A stretch of DNA of 64,000 bases. Source: Parabacteroides distasonis (GTDB taxonomy: Bacteria; Bacteroidota; Bacteroidia; Bacteroidales; Tannerellaceae). Shown here one piece after another: positions 26,394 through 35,875 of this stretch. The stretch covers positions 1-64,000 of the forward strand of contig NZ_SRYM01000005.1 of assembly GCF_004793765.1 (NCBI RefSeq). Direction: 5' to 3'. A model generated the notes under the pieces. The model did not search any database and was not told the DNA's origin. It was given only the letters and a program-made list of their open reading frames with translations. The position numbers were made by a program, and so were the translations under genes. Every line of letters starts with the position of its first letter. The stretch's first letter is position 1.

Positions 26394-27785
26394 ATGAAAC
26401 GATTATTGAAGAGTAGAAAAATGATGCTGGTCACATTTATGGTATTGCCTTTTCTGGCGGCGAGACCGGTTCTGGCTCAAGACACCCTGAAACTGGATCT
26501 TGGGAAAGTGCTAGAGATCGCTTTGAGCGAGAACCCGACCGTAAAAGTTGCCGATAAAGAAATACAGAAGAAAAAGTACGCACGTAAAGGATCGTATGCT
26601 TCTCTATTTCCGCAGATCAGTTTTGCGGGGGACTACAACCGTACCTTGAAGAAACAGGTGATGTATATGGACTTCGACATGGGTGACATGGGAGGCGGCA
26701 GCTTACCCGAAGACACGGACATGTCAAGTATGGACAAAGGCTTCGAGGTAGGACGTAGCAATAATTGGAGTTTGGGCTTCAACGCTTCCATGCCACTGGT
26801 GAACGCCTCTTTATGGAAAAGCTTGAGTATTTCAGCCCTAGACGTGGAATTGGCGGTGGAGCAAGCCCGCTCTTCTAAAATAGCGATGGTGAACCAAGTG
26901 AAAAAGAGCTTTTACGCTGTCCTTCTGGCAAGCGACTCTTACCGGGTATTCAAGCAAAGCTACGACAATGCCATGGAGAATTATCTGGACATCAAGCGAA
27001 AGTACGAACAGGGAACCGTAGCTGAATATGACCTGATACGTGCCGATGTGGCAGTAAAAAATACGGAGCCTAATCTGTTGCAGGCAGAGAACTCCCTTAC
27101 TTTGGCCAAATGGCAGTTAAAAGCGTTATTAGGTATGGATCTGGATTTAAATATCGATTGCGACGGGCAACTGACGGATTTCAAGTCCAGCCTCTTTGCC
27201 GACTATCTATCCACAGACACGACCTTATCCGAGAATACGGACTTGAAACAATTAGACCTTCAAGCGGAACAGCTAAAAAAGACGCTGGTCATGCAGAAAT
27301 TCGATTATCTGCCAACCTTGTCACTGACCGGCTTATATCAATGGAGTGCTATGAATAATGACTTCAAGTTCAAGAATTACAGATGGAACCCCTATTCAAT
27401 GATCGGTATCACGTTATCGATTCCGATCTTCTCTGGAGGCAGTAAATTTTATAAAGTAAAGCAGACAAAAGTCTCCATCGACCAATTGAACCTGCAACGG
27501 GACGATACCAAGCGTAATCTACAGTTGGCCGTGAAGCAGTACATTGATAATATGAATACCTGTATCAAGAAGTTCGACGCCGCCCAAAAGGGAGTCGAGC
27601 AAGCGGAACGGGGATATATGATCTCACAAAAACGGTACGACACCGGCGCCGGCACATGGTTGGAGATGAACGATGCCGAACTTGCCTTGACGCAGGCCCG
27701 GTTGAACTTCAACCAATCTATCTACGACTATATGGTAGCGAAGGCGGATCTGGAGAAAGTATTAGGTAACGGACAGATAAATTGA
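26394..27785 (+). CDS. TolC-family outer-membrane channel of the RND system
   Basis: This 463-residue protein has a signal peptide ending near ARPVLAQ and two TolC repeats (LGKVLEIALSENPTVKVADK; SQKRYDTGAGTWLEMNDAEL). An unusual methionine/aspartate/glycine-rich stretch near residues 90-110 (MYMDFDMGDMGGGSLPED) lies in the first repeat. It forms the outer-membrane exit of the tripartite pump with the next two genes (gaps 32 and 6 bp). Confidence 0.9.
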   Translation: MKRLLKSRKMMLVTFMVLPFLAARPVLAQDTLKLDLGKVLEIALSENPTVKVADKEIQKKKYARKGSYASLFPQISFAGDYNRTLKKQVMYMDFDMGDMGGGSLPEDTDMSSMDKGFEVGRSNNWSLGFNASMPLVNASLWKSLSISALDVELAVEQARSSKIAMVNQVKKSFYAVLLASDSYRVFKQSYDNAMENYLDIKRKYEQGTVAEYDLIRADVAVKNTEPNLLQAENSLTLAKWQLKALLGMDLDLNIDCDGQLTDFKSSLFADYLSTDTTLSENTDLKQLDLQAEQLKKTLVMQKFDYLPTLSLTGLYQWSAMNNDFKFKNYRWNPYSMIGITLSIPIFSGGSKFYKVKQTKVSIDQLNLQRDDTKRNLQLAVKQYIDNMNTCIKKFDAAQKGVEQAERGYMISQKRYDTGAGTWLEMNDAELALTQARLNFNQSIYDYMVAKADLEKVLGNGQIN

Positions 27786-27817
27786 AAATTTAATAGATAA
27801 TAATTAAGAACAATCAT

Positions 27818-28843
27818 ATGAAAACAAGTCAAATGCTAAAAGTAATACCGGTAGTTACATTGACCCTCCTGATGTCTTGCTCGGGTAACAAGAGTGAGGA
27901 AGCCACAGAAATACAGAATGAGAAAGTAAAGGTAAAGGTGGAGACGGTCTCTGTTCAAGACGTAGAGCAACTCAGTGAATTTACCGCTACGGTGGAAGCG
28001 AATATCAAAAATAATATCGCTCCTCAAACCCCGTTCCGTATCGAGAAAATCTTCGCCGAGGTAGGCGATCATGTACAAGCCGGACAGTTATTGGCAAAGA
28101 TGGACGCTACCAGCTTGAAACAGGCAAAGATACAATTGGATAACCAAGAGATCGAGTTTAAACGTATTGACGAATTGTATAAGGTAGGGGGTGCTTCCAA
28201 ATCCGCTTGGGATGCCCAAAAGACTTCCTTGGAAGTGGCTCGTGAGACGTATAAGAACTTGGTAGAGAATACCCAATTACTAAGCCCGATCAGCGGAGTC
28301 GTAACCGCCCGCAACTACGATAGCGGCGATATGTACAGCGGTGGAACCCCCATCTATACGGTAGAGGGAATACGTCCGGTCAAATTAATGGTGAATGTCT
28401 CCGAGAGTCTTTTCACGAAAGTGAAGAAAGGCCATGAGGCAGATATCTGGCTAGATGTGTACGGAGACGAGGTTTTCAAGGGTAAAGTCAACTTGGTTTA
28501 CCCAACGATCGATCCCGCTACCCGCACGTTCCCCGTGGAGATCAAGATCGCCAACTCGGATGAGCGAGTACGACCGGGTATGTTCGCCCGGGTGACGATG
28601 AGTTTCGGCCATATGGATCACGTGGTGGCTCCGGATCGCTCTATCGTAAAACAATCAGGCGCCGGCGACCGGTATATATATGTATGCAAAGACGGCAAGG
28701 TCTCCTACCAGAAGGTGGAGCTAGGACGCCGTATGGGTGATAAATATGAGATCATATCCGGAGTGGAGGATGGCGACCAAGTGGTTATCACAGGGCAAAG
28801 CCGCTTGACGAACGGTATGGAAGTTGAAATCGAAAACGAATAA
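27818..28843 (+). CDS. RND efflux adaptor lipoprotein
   Basis: This 341-residue adaptor has a lipoprotein signal ending at LMSC (Cys21). Lipoyl half-motifs (EVGDHVQAGQLLAKMDATSL; ENTQLLSPISGVVTARNYDS) flank a short helical hairpin, followed by beta-barrel and membrane-proximal domains (RPGMFARVTMSFG; GVEDGDQVVITGQSRLTNGM). It bridges the TolC-like channel and the RND pump encoded on either side. Confidence 0.92.
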   Translation: MKTSQMLKVIPVVTLTLLMSCSGNKSEEATEIQNEKVKVKVETVSVQDVEQLSEFTATVEANIKNNIAPQTPFRIEKIFAEVGDHVQAGQLLAKMDATSLKQAKIQLDNQEIEFKRIDELYKVGGASKSAWDAQKTSLEVARETYKNLVENTQLLSPISGVVTARNYDSGDMYSGGTPIYTVEGIRPVKLMVNVSESLFTKVKKGHEADIWLDVYGDEVFKGKVNLVYPTIDPATRTFPVEIKIANSDERVRPGMFARVTMSFGHMDHVVAPDRSIVKQSGAGDRYIYVCKDGKVSYQKVELGRRMGDKYEIISGVEDGDQVVITGQSRLTNGMEVEIENE

Positions 28844-28849
28844 CGGACT

Positions 28850-31800
28850 ATGAGTTTATATGGAACAGCGGTAAGAAAGCCCGTATCGACCGCCCTTGTA
28901 TTTGTGGCGATCGTGATCTTCGGACTTTTTTCCTTAAGCAGGTTATCAGTAGACTTGCTTCCGGAGATAGAAACGAACACCATCATGGTAATGACGGCCT
29001 ATCCCGGCGCCAGTGCTTCGGATATTGAGATGAATGTTTCGAAGCCCTTGGAAAACGTGTTGAATAGCGTAAGCGACTTGAAGCATATCACGTCGCAATC
29101 CCGTGAGAATATATCGATAGTAACGTTGGAATTTAATTATGGCATCGATATCGATGTCGCCACGAACGATGTCCGCGACAAACTGGACATGGTGGAGTCT
29201 TCCCTACCCGATGACGTAGAGAATCCGATCATCTTCAAGTTCGGTACAGACGATATCCCCATCTTGATCCTTTCCGTGACCGCGGAGGAGAGCACGAACG
29301 CTCTTTACAAGATCTTGGACGATAAGGTATCCAACCCATTGGCACGTATCAGCGGCGTGGGTGCCGTGTCTATCTCCGGAACGCCGATCCGTGAGTTGCA
29401 AGTGTATTGCGACCCATACAAGCTGGAGGCTTATGGGCAGACCATCGAAGGAATCTCTAACATCATCGCACAAGAGAACCGGAACACACCGGGAGGTAGC
29501 GTAGATATCGGCTCCAATACCTACTCCTTGCGTGTTCAAGGAGAATTCACGGACGCTAAGCAAATGCTGGATCTAGTAATCGGTAGCCAAAACGGAAAGA
29601 ACGTATATCTGCGCGACGTGGCCCGTGTAGAGGACAGTATCGAGGAACGTGCGCAAGAGACGTTCAACAACGGTACGAAAGGTGGTATGATCGTCATCCA
29701 GAAACAGTCCGGAGCAAACTCGGTAAACATCGCCAAGAAGGTACACCAGAAACTTCCGGAGATACAGGCCAGTTTGCCATCCGACGTGAAACTGGATATA
29801 ATCATGGATACTTCCACGAATATCTTGAATACGATCGACAGCTTGAAAGAGACGATCATGATCACCTTTATCATCGTTATGTTGGTGGTATTCGTGTTCT
29901 TGGGACGTTGGAGGGCTACGTTTATCATTATCTTGACCATCCCGATCTCCCTGATCGCTTCTTTCGCTTATTTGCTGGCCTCGGGTAATACGTTAAATAT
30001 AATCTCGTTGAGCTCACTTTCTATCGCTATCGGCATGGTGGTGGATGACGCTATCGTGGTATTGGAGAACGTAACTACTCATATCGAACGGGGTAGCCAG
30101 CCAAAACAGGCTGCCATACACGCCACGAACGAGGTGGCTATCTCGGTTATCGCCTCCACCCTTACGATGTTGGCGGTGTTCTTGCCGTTGACTATGGTTA
30201 CGGGTATGGCGGGTATCTTATTTAAGCAGTTGGGATGGATCGTTAGTATTATCATGATCGTTTCTACGGTAGGCGCCTTAACATTGACCCCGATGCTTTG
30301 CTCGCAATTATTACGCCTACAACCGGAGAAGGGTAAATTGTACCGGATGTTCTTCACACCTATCGAAAAGGGCTTGAACGCTTTGGATCGGGGTTACGGA
30401 CGCTTCTTGAACTGGGCCGTACGCCACCGAAAAACAGTGATCGTAGGCGCTACGCTAATCTTCATCGGAAGTATGATGCTGATCACAGTCATCAAGACGG
30501 AATTTTTCCCGACGCAAGATAACGCACGCATCGGTATAACGATTGAGTTGCCAATCGGTACACGACAGGATATTACCCGTGAGTTAGCTCTCGACATCGA
30601 TAAGAAGTTCCGTGAGAAATATCCGGAGATCCAGATCAGTAACTTCACTGAAGGTACGGCGGATACGGATAACACCTTCGCCCAGCTAAGCAATAACGGT
30701 ACGCATATTATCGAGTTCAATATAAATCTGACTAGCGTGGGCGACCGTGAGAGAGGTCTTACCGAGATTTGCGAGTTGATGCGACAGGACTTAGCCCAAT
30801 ACAGCGAGATCAAGAAATTCGAGGTACTCGCCGGAGGGCAGGAAGGTTCTATGGGTGGAGAAACCTCGGTTAACATCGAGATCTATGGCTTTGATTTCGC
30901 CCAGACGGATGCCGTGGCGAATGAGATCGCCCGTCGTATGAGAAATGTAAAAGGATGTTCGCAAGCAAATATCAGCCGTGAGGATTATATCCCAGAATAC
31001 CAAATCGACTTCGACCGGGAGAAACTGGCTATCAACGGGCTAAACGTAACAACCGCCTCCATGTATCTCCGGAACCGTATAAATGGTTCCACCGCTTCAA
31101 AATATCGTGAGGATGGAGATGAGTATGATATCAAGGTACGCTACGCCCCCGAGTTCCGAGAGTCCGTAGAGGATCTTGAGAATATCTTGATCTATAACAA
31201 TGAGGGCAAAGGCATCCGCATCCGTGATTTAGGCAAGGTAGTGGAACGTATGACTCCCCCGACCATCGAGCGTAAAGACCGTGAGCGTGTGATCACTGTA
31301 TCTGCCGTAGCGGGTAAGGGAGCGGCATTGAGCGACTTGGTTGCCGCCGCCCGGAACGAGTTGAAACAAATGGATATCCCATCCGACGTAAGTTGGCAGT
31401 TGGGTGGAACATTCGAAGATCAGCAGGATACATTTACCGATTTGGGTATCTTGATGGTATTGATTATCATCCTAGTATTCATTGTGATGGCTGCCCAGTT
31501 CGAGTCGTTGGTGGACCCGTTCGTGATCATGTTCTCTATCCCGTTCGCCTTTACGGGTATCGTATTGGGATTGGCAGTTACGCAGACACCTTTAGGAGTT
31601 ATGGCCTTGATCGGCGTAATCATGTTGATGGGTATCGTGGTTAAGAACGGTATCGTGCTGATCGACTATACGATCTTATGCCGGGAACGTGGCATGGGTA
31701 TTATCACGTCGGTAGTGACTGCCGGTAAATCCCGTCTCCGTCCGGTATTGATGACAACGTTGACGACCGTATTGGGTATGATCCCGATGGCGGTGGGAAC

Positions 31801-31969
31801 CGGCGAGGGCTCCGAGATGTGGCGCTCGATGGGTATGACCGTGGCTTGGGGTCTTTCCGTATCCACCTTGATTACCTTGATTATTGTTCCGACGGTCTAT
31901 GCCGTATTCGCCGCCAACGGCATAAAACGAAGACGCCGCAAAATAAGAAAGGCATTACGAAATAATTAA
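28850..31969 (+). CDS. AcrB-type RND multidrug exporter
   Basis: This 1039-residue pump has 12 membrane segments and two large periplasmic loops. The proton-relay acids are in segment 4 (SIAIGMVVDDAIVVLENV) and the partner lysine in segment 10 (MLMGIVVKNGIVLIDY), so it should be active and proton-driven. The motif SASDIEMNVSKPLENVLNSV is typical of hydrophobe/amphiphile exporters rather than metal pumps. It starts 6 bp after the adaptor gene. The short PII-like gene lies 171 bp downstream behind a repeat array. Confidence 0.95.
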   Translation: MSLYGTAVRKPVSTALVFVAIVIFGLFSLSRLSVDLLPEIETNTIMVMTAYPGASASDIEMNVSKPLENVLNSVSDLKHITSQSRENISIVTLEFNYGIDIDVATNDVRDKLDMVESSLPDDVENPIIFKFGTDDIPILILSVTAEESTNALYKILDDKVSNPLARISGVGAVSISGTPIRELQVYCDPYKLEAYGQTIEGISNIIAQENRNTPGGSVDIGSNTYSLRVQGEFTDAKQMLDLVIGSQNGKNVYLRDVARVEDSIEERAQETFNNGTKGGMIVIQKQSGANSVNIAKKVHQKLPEIQASLPSDVKLDIIMDTSTNILNTIDSLKETIMITFIIVMLVVFVFLGRWRATFIIILTIPISLIASFAYLLASGNTLNIISLSSLSIAIGMVVDDAIVVLENVTTHIERGSQPKQAAIHATNEVAISVIASTLTMLAVFLPLTMVTGMAGILFKQLGWIVSIIMIVSTVGALTLTPMLCSQLLRLQPEKGKLYRMFFTPIEKGLNALDRGYGRFLNWAVRHRKTVIVGATLIFIGSMMLITVIKTEFFPTQDNARIGITIELPIGTRQDITRELALDIDKKFREKYPEIQISNFTEGTADTDNTFAQLSNNGTHIIEFNINLTSVGDRERGLTEICELMRQDLAQYSEIKKFEVLAGGQEGSMGGETSVNIEIYGFDFAQTDAVANEIARRMRNVKGCSQANISREDYIPEYQIDFDREKLAINGLNVTTASMYLRNRINGSTASKYREDGDEYDIKVRYAPEFRESVEDLENILIYNNEGKGIRIRDLGKVVERMTPPTIERKDRERVITVSAVAGKGAALSDLVAAARNELKQMDIPSDVSWQLGGTFEDQQDTFTDLGILMVLIIILVFIVMAAQFESLVDPFVIMFSIPFAFTGIVLGLAVTQTPLGVMALIGVIMLMGIVVKNGIVLIDYTILCRERGMGIITSVVTAGKSRLRPVLMTTLTTVLGMIPMAVGTGEGSEMWRSMGMTVAWGLSVSTLITLIIVPTVYAVFAANGIKRRRRKIRKALRNN

Positions 31970-32012
31970 TTATCTTTACGTACCATAGGGAAGCCGAGGC
32001 CAAGCAAACCTC

Positions 32013-32103
32013 GATGGGCATTGTTAAGTCGTAACAATGCCCATTGTAAGGTGCTTACGATGCCCATTATAAGCAGGCTTGAATGCCCATCGTAAGAAAA
32101 GCC
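32013..32103. repeat. 23-bp tandem repeat array behind the RND gene
   Basis: Units starting at 32037, 32060 and 32083 all begin ATGCCCAT and continue TTGTAAG or a close variant; spacing is exactly 23 bp. Just before them, GGGCATTGTTA (32016-32026) is the inverted partner of TAACAATGCCC (32032-32042), making an 11-bp stem. The array separates the RND gene from the PII-like gene and could act as an attenuator. Confidence 0.75.
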
Positions 32104-32140
32104 TCCCTACGGGTATGCGATCTCATAAAAAAACAACTAT

Positions 32141-32434
32141 ATGAAAGCGATATTTATATCTTTCAATCAAGCGTATTACGAGACCATCGTCAATATCATG
32201 GACCGTAATAACCTTAAAGGTTTTACCTATTGGGATGTCGTGCAAGGACGGGGAAGTAAAACAGGCGAGCCACATTACGGCAATCACGCTTGGCCTACCT
32301 TGAATTCAGCCATCCTTACGATGGTAGAAGACGAGAAGGTCGATCATTTTCTGGAAATCCTACACAACTTAGACAAGGAAACGGAAGCACAAGGGCTTCG
32401 GGCCTTCGTCTGGAATATAGAGAAAACTATCTAA
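32141..32434 (+). CDS. PII-like protein linked to the RND pump
   Basis: This 97-residue protein starts MKAIFISFNQAYYETIVNIM and contains a T-loop-like stretch (VVQGRGSKTGEPHYGNHAWP) and AILTMVEDEKVDHFLEILHN, the beta-alpha-beta pattern of PII-type trimers. It looks like the P. gingivalis PG0541-type family, which also follows an RND operon; this is from memory. PII-like proteins bind small ligands and regulate membrane partners, so it may tune the pump. That function is inferred. Confidence 0.65.
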   Translation: MKAIFISFNQAYYETIVNIMDRNNLKGFTYWDVVQGRGSKTGEPHYGNHAWPTLNSAILTMVEDEKVDHFLEILHNLDKETEAQGLRAFVWNIEKTI

Positions 32435-32470
32435 CTTAATTTTTCGGAACAACTATATTAATCTATTGAT

Positions 32471-33694
32471 ATGGACAAATCAATCCTGTTTACACCCGGT
32501 AAGATCGGTCCGCTAACACTTAGGAACCGCACGATCCGGGCCGCCGCATTCGAGAGTATGTGCCTGGGAAACGCTCCCTCGGAGCAGTTATTCAACTATC
32601 ATACATCCGTAGCCGCCGGAGGGATCGGCATGACGAACATAGCTTATGCCGCCGTGACGCAAAGCGGCTTGTCGTTCGAGCGTCAGCTGTGGATGCGTCC
32701 GGATATTATTCCCGGCCTCCGCAAGCTCACCGACGCTATCCATAAAGAGGGAGCCGCCGCTTCCATCCAGTTAGGCCATTGCGGTAATATGTCGCATAAG
32801 CGGATTTGCGGATGCACGCCTATCTCAGCATCCAGCGGTTTCAACCTCTACTCTCCCACGATCGTACGAGGTATGAAACAATCCGAGATCGCTTCCATGG
32901 CTCGTGCCTATGGTGAAGCCGTACGATTGGCACGTGAGGCAGGTATGGACGCTGTCGAGATCCATGCCGGGCATGGTTATCTGATCAGCCAATTCCTTTC
33001 CCCGTACACCAACCACCGGAAAGACGAATATGGAGGAAGCCTTGAGAACCGTATGCGCTTCATGAGAATGTGTATGGAAGAGGTGATGAAAGCAGCAGGT
33101 TCCGACATGGCCGTAACCGTAAAGACCAATATGCGGGACGGGTTCAAGGGAGGACTTGAAATAGACGAATGCCTAGAAGTAGCCCGTACACTCCAAGACC
33201 AATGCGGAGCGCATGCCTTAGTACTAAGCGGTGGATTCGTGAGCCGTGCCCCCATGTATGTAATGCGGGGAGAAATGCCGATCCGTACGATGGCGTATTA
33301 TATGCCTAGGGGCTATCTACCGATTGGAATCCGCATGATGGGTAAATATATGATTCCCTCGGAACCGTTTAAGGAGGCTTACTTCCTTGAAGATGCGTTG
33401 AAATTCCGCAAAGCCTTACATTTACCTCTTATTTACGTAGGAGGATTGGTCTCCAGAGACAAGATCGAGGAGGTACTGAACGACGGATTCGAGTTTGTGG
33501 CCATGGCACGCGCTTTGGTGAACGAGCCGGGCTTCGTCAACCGTATGAAAGAAGACGAGCACGCCCGTTGCGATTGTGGGCATAGCAACTATTGTATCGC
33601 CCGTATGTATAGCGAGGATATGGTCTGTCATAAGAACGTGAAAGGTCTTCCGGAATGTATCGTACGTGAAATCAAAAGGCTTGAATATAAATAA
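32471..33694 (+). CDS. Old-yellow-enzyme-type NADH:flavin oxidoreductase
   Basis: This 407-residue protein is an FMN-dependent TIM barrel. Hallmarks are LFTPGKIGPLTLRNRTIRAA at the start, IQLGHCGNMS, and EIHAGHGYLISQFLSPYTNH followed by YGGSLENRMRF, which holds the substrate-binding His pair. The C-terminus (CDCGHSNYCIARMYSEDMVC) keeps several cysteines like the iron-sulfur stub of 2,4-dienoyl-CoA reductase relatives, but the flavin-reductase half is absent. It overlaps the SDR gene by one base, so the two are probably translationally coupled. Substrate unknown. Confidence 0.85.
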   Translation: MDKSILFTPGKIGPLTLRNRTIRAAAFESMCLGNAPSEQLFNYHTSVAAGGIGMTNIAYAAVTQSGLSFERQLWMRPDIIPGLRKLTDAIHKEGAAASIQLGHCGNMSHKRICGCTPISASSGFNLYSPTIVRGMKQSEIASMARAYGEAVRLAREAGMDAVEIHAGHGYLISQFLSPYTNHRKDEYGGSLENRMRFMRMCMEEVMKAAGSDMAVTVKTNMRDGFKGGLEIDECLEVARTLQDQCGAHALVLSGGFVSRAPMYVMRGEMPIRTMAYYMPRGYLPIGIRMMGKYMIPSEPFKEAYFLEDALKFRKALHLPLIYVGGLVSRDKIEEVLNDGFEFVAMARALVNEPGFVNRMKEDEHARCDCGHSNYCIARMYSEDMVCHKNVKGLPECIVREIKRLEYK

Positions 33695-34485
33695 TGGAAA
33701 AGAAATGGGCTTTAGTCACGGGGGCCAGCTCCGGAATAGGTCTCGCCTATGCCGAGGAGCTAGCCTCACGAGGCTATCAGTTAGTGATCGTCAGCAATGA
33801 GGAGCAGGCGATCCGGGAGAAAGGCGAGTTTCTCTCCGAGAAATATGGTATAGAAGTTTTGCCGCTTTATCGTGACCTTGCGATCCCGGGGGCGGCCAAG
33901 GAACTGTATGATGCTTGCCAAGAGAAAAACATCCCTGTAGAGGTATTGGTCAATAACGCCGGTATGTTTTATTTCTGCGAGACCTTACAAGCTAAGGCCA
34001 ACATCGTCGAGAAAATGCTCTACCTCCACGTGACCACTCCTACCCAACTTTGTTATTATTTCGGTCAGGAGATGAAGAAACGGCGTCATGGATATATCCT
34101 CAATATGTCATCCCTATCTTGTTGGCTACCTTATCCGGGAATTACGCTGTACGCTTCCACCAAACGATACTTGAAAAGTTTCTCCCGGGGCTTGCGTTCA
34201 GAGTTACTGGATTATGGAGTAAGCGTAACCGTACTTTGTCCCGGCGCCGTCGCCACGAATTTATATAACCTAAGCGACAATTTAAAGACCTTAGCGATCC
34301 GTCTAGGTATCATGATGCGTCCGGAAAAACTGGCTAAAAAAGGGATTAATGCCTTGTTTCACCACCGGGCTTCCCTATTACCGGGTCTCTTCAACAAAAT
34401 ATGCACACCCCTCGTAGTGCTCCTCCCCCACGGCCTTGTCCGTTGGATCATGCGAACCACGAAATTAGTGAAGCTAGATCGATAA
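33694..34485 (+). CDS. Short-chain dehydrogenase/reductase
   Basis: This 263-residue classical SDR has the NAD(P) motif TGASSGIG (9-16), NNAG (87-90), catalytic Ser140, and YASTK with Tyr153 and Lys157. Its ATG overlaps the stop of the OYE-type gene (TAATG). The C-terminus (LLPGLFNKICTPLVVLLPHG) is hydrophobic, suggesting membrane association and a lipid-like substrate; this is inference. Confidence 0.87.
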   Translation: MEKKWALVTGASSGIGLAYAEELASRGYQLVIVSNEEQAIREKGEFLSEKYGIEVLPLYRDLAIPGAAKELYDACQEKNIPVEVLVNNAGMFYFCETLQAKANIVEKMLYLHVTTPTQLCYYFGQEMKKRRHGYILNMSSLSCWLPYPGITLYASTKRYLKSFSRGLRSELLDYGVSVTVLCPGAVATNLYNLSDNLKTLAIRLGIMMRPEKLAKKGINALFHHRASLLPGLFNKICTPLVVLLPHGLVRWIMRTTKLVKLDR

Positions 34486-34508
34486 TCCGGCAAATAACAT
34501 ACAAAATA

Positions 34509-34539
34509 TTTGTCATATCAAACAAAAATCGTATCTTTG
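34509..34539 (+). promoter_or_regulatory. Promoter of ribosomal protein L25 gene
   Basis: TTTG at 34509-34512 and TATCTTTG at 34532-34539 are 19 bp apart, a full match to the Bacteroidota promoter. The start site near 34546 leaves a leader of about 75 nt. Confidence 0.8.
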
Positions 34540-34621
34540 CACCGCTTTTTAGCCCCGTACCGTGTGATGGGAAATTAGGAAGCAGAACAACTAATTTTGA
34601 GTAACACAAAAATTAAAGAAA

Positions 34622-35206
34622 ATGAAGACATTTGAGTTAGAAGGAAAAGGAAGAGAGATCGTCGCTCGTTCCGCTGATCAGAAAAGAGCCTTGAAGGCAA
34701 TGCGTAAGAACAATGAAATTCCCGCTGTATTATACGGTGGCGAAAAAGTAACTCACTTCACGGTTACAAAAGAAGCCGTTCGTAAGTTGGTTTACACTCC
34801 GGAGATTTTCGTTGTTGAGTTAAGCATTGACGGTAACAAGACGATGGCAATCGTTAAGGACATACAGTTCCAACCTGTAACTGACGAAATCCTTCACATG
34901 GACTTCTTGGAAGTATCTAAGGACAAAGCCGTAGTAATGGAAGTTCCTGTTGTTTTGGAAGGTCACGCAGAAGGTGTTAAAGCTGGTGGTAAGTTGTCTC
35001 TTCAAATGAGAAAACTGAAAGTGAAAGCAGTATACGATCAAATCCCTGAAAAGTTGACAATCAATGTAGATCACCTTGGTTTAGGTAAGACTATGCAGGT
35101 AGGTGCTTTGCACTTCGAAGGTCTTGAATTGATGAACGCTAAGAACGCTGTTGTTTGCGCCGTTCAATTGACTCGTGCCGCTCGTGGTGCTCAGGCTAAA
35201 GGATAA
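34622..35206 (+). CDS. rplY: 50S ribosomal protein L25/CTC
   Basis: This 194-residue protein is the long CTC form of L25, which binds 5S rRNA. The N-terminal L25 domain (RALKAMRKNNEIPAVLYGGE) covers about residues 1-90 and the C-terminal TL5-type beta domain (VPVVLEGHAEGVKAGGKLSL) about 95-185. It has its own strong promoter and a terminator-like hairpin before pth. L25-pth is a common gene order. Confidence 0.95.
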   Translation: MKTFELEGKGREIVARSADQKRALKAMRKNNEIPAVLYGGEKVTHFTVTKEAVRKLVYTPEIFVVELSIDGNKTMAIVKDIQFQPVTDEILHMDFLEVSKDKAVVMEVPVVLEGHAEGVKAGGKLSLQMRKLKVKAVYDQIPEKLTINVDHLGLGKTMQVGALHFEGLELMNAKNAVVCAVQLTRAARGAQAKG

Positions 35207-35233
35207 TCAGAGGTAAAAGCATTACTACATACA

Positions 35234-35276
35234 TAAAGGGGAGAATATTCATAGAATGTTCTTCCCCTTTCTTTTA
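35234..35276 (+). terminator. Terminator after L25
   Basis: AAAGGGGA pairs with TTCCCCTTT around a longer imperfect stem, followed by CTTTTAT. It may be partial, allowing some read-through into pth 15 bp later. Confidence 0.65.
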
Positions 35277-35290
35277 TAGATTCGAGGATA

Positions 35291-35854
35291 ATGAAATACT
35301 TGATAACAGGACTTGGTAATATTGGTTCCGAATATTGGGGAACCCGCCATAATATAGGTTTTCGGGTTGTCAACCATTTGGTAGAGAGCGTAGGAGGCAA
35401 TTTCACAGAGGAGCGATACGGAGCAATCGCACGCATACGGGTGAAAAACTGTGACTTGATCGTACTAAAACCGAATACCTTTATGAACCTCAGCGGCAAC
35501 GCCGTTCGGTACTGGTTGCAGAAAGAGAAGGTTCCCGTGGAAAATCTATTGATTGTCGTAGATGATCTGGCATTGCCATTCGGAACCTTACGTCTGAAAC
35601 CCAAGGGTAGCGACGCCGGGCATAACGGATTGAAGAATATCGCCCAGTTATTGAATACGCAGGAATATTCCCGCCTTCGTTTCGGCATAGGCAGCGATTT
35701 CCCACGGGGTGGACAGATCAATTACGTGCTAGGGAAATTTCCCCCGGAGGAATTGCAATTGATGCCAAAGATATTGGATCGTGCGACAGAGATCATCAAA
35801 AGCTTCTGCCTCACCGGTATTCAAATCACTATGAATCAATTTAATAATAAATAA
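35291..35854 (+). CDS. pth: Peptidyl-tRNA hydrolase
   Basis: This 187-residue enzyme recycles peptidyl-tRNA released from stalled ribosomes. Catalytic His20 lies in GTRHNIGF. Other conserved parts are Asn10 in [39 protein letters not shown] and AGHNGLKNI. It sits between L25 and an S4-domain gene on the same strand, 21 bp before the latter. Confidence 0.95.
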   Translation: MKYLITGLGNIGSEYWGTRHNIGFRVVNHLVESVGGNFTEERYGAIARIRVKNCDLIVLKPNTFMNLSGNAVRYWLQKEKVPVENLLIVVDDLALPFGTLRLKPKGSDAGHNGLKNIAQLLNTQEYSRLRFGIGSDFPRGGQINYVLGKFPPEELQLMPKILDRATEIIKSFCLTGIQITMNQFNNK

Positions 35855-35875
35855 AAAGAGACAGAGAATACAGAC

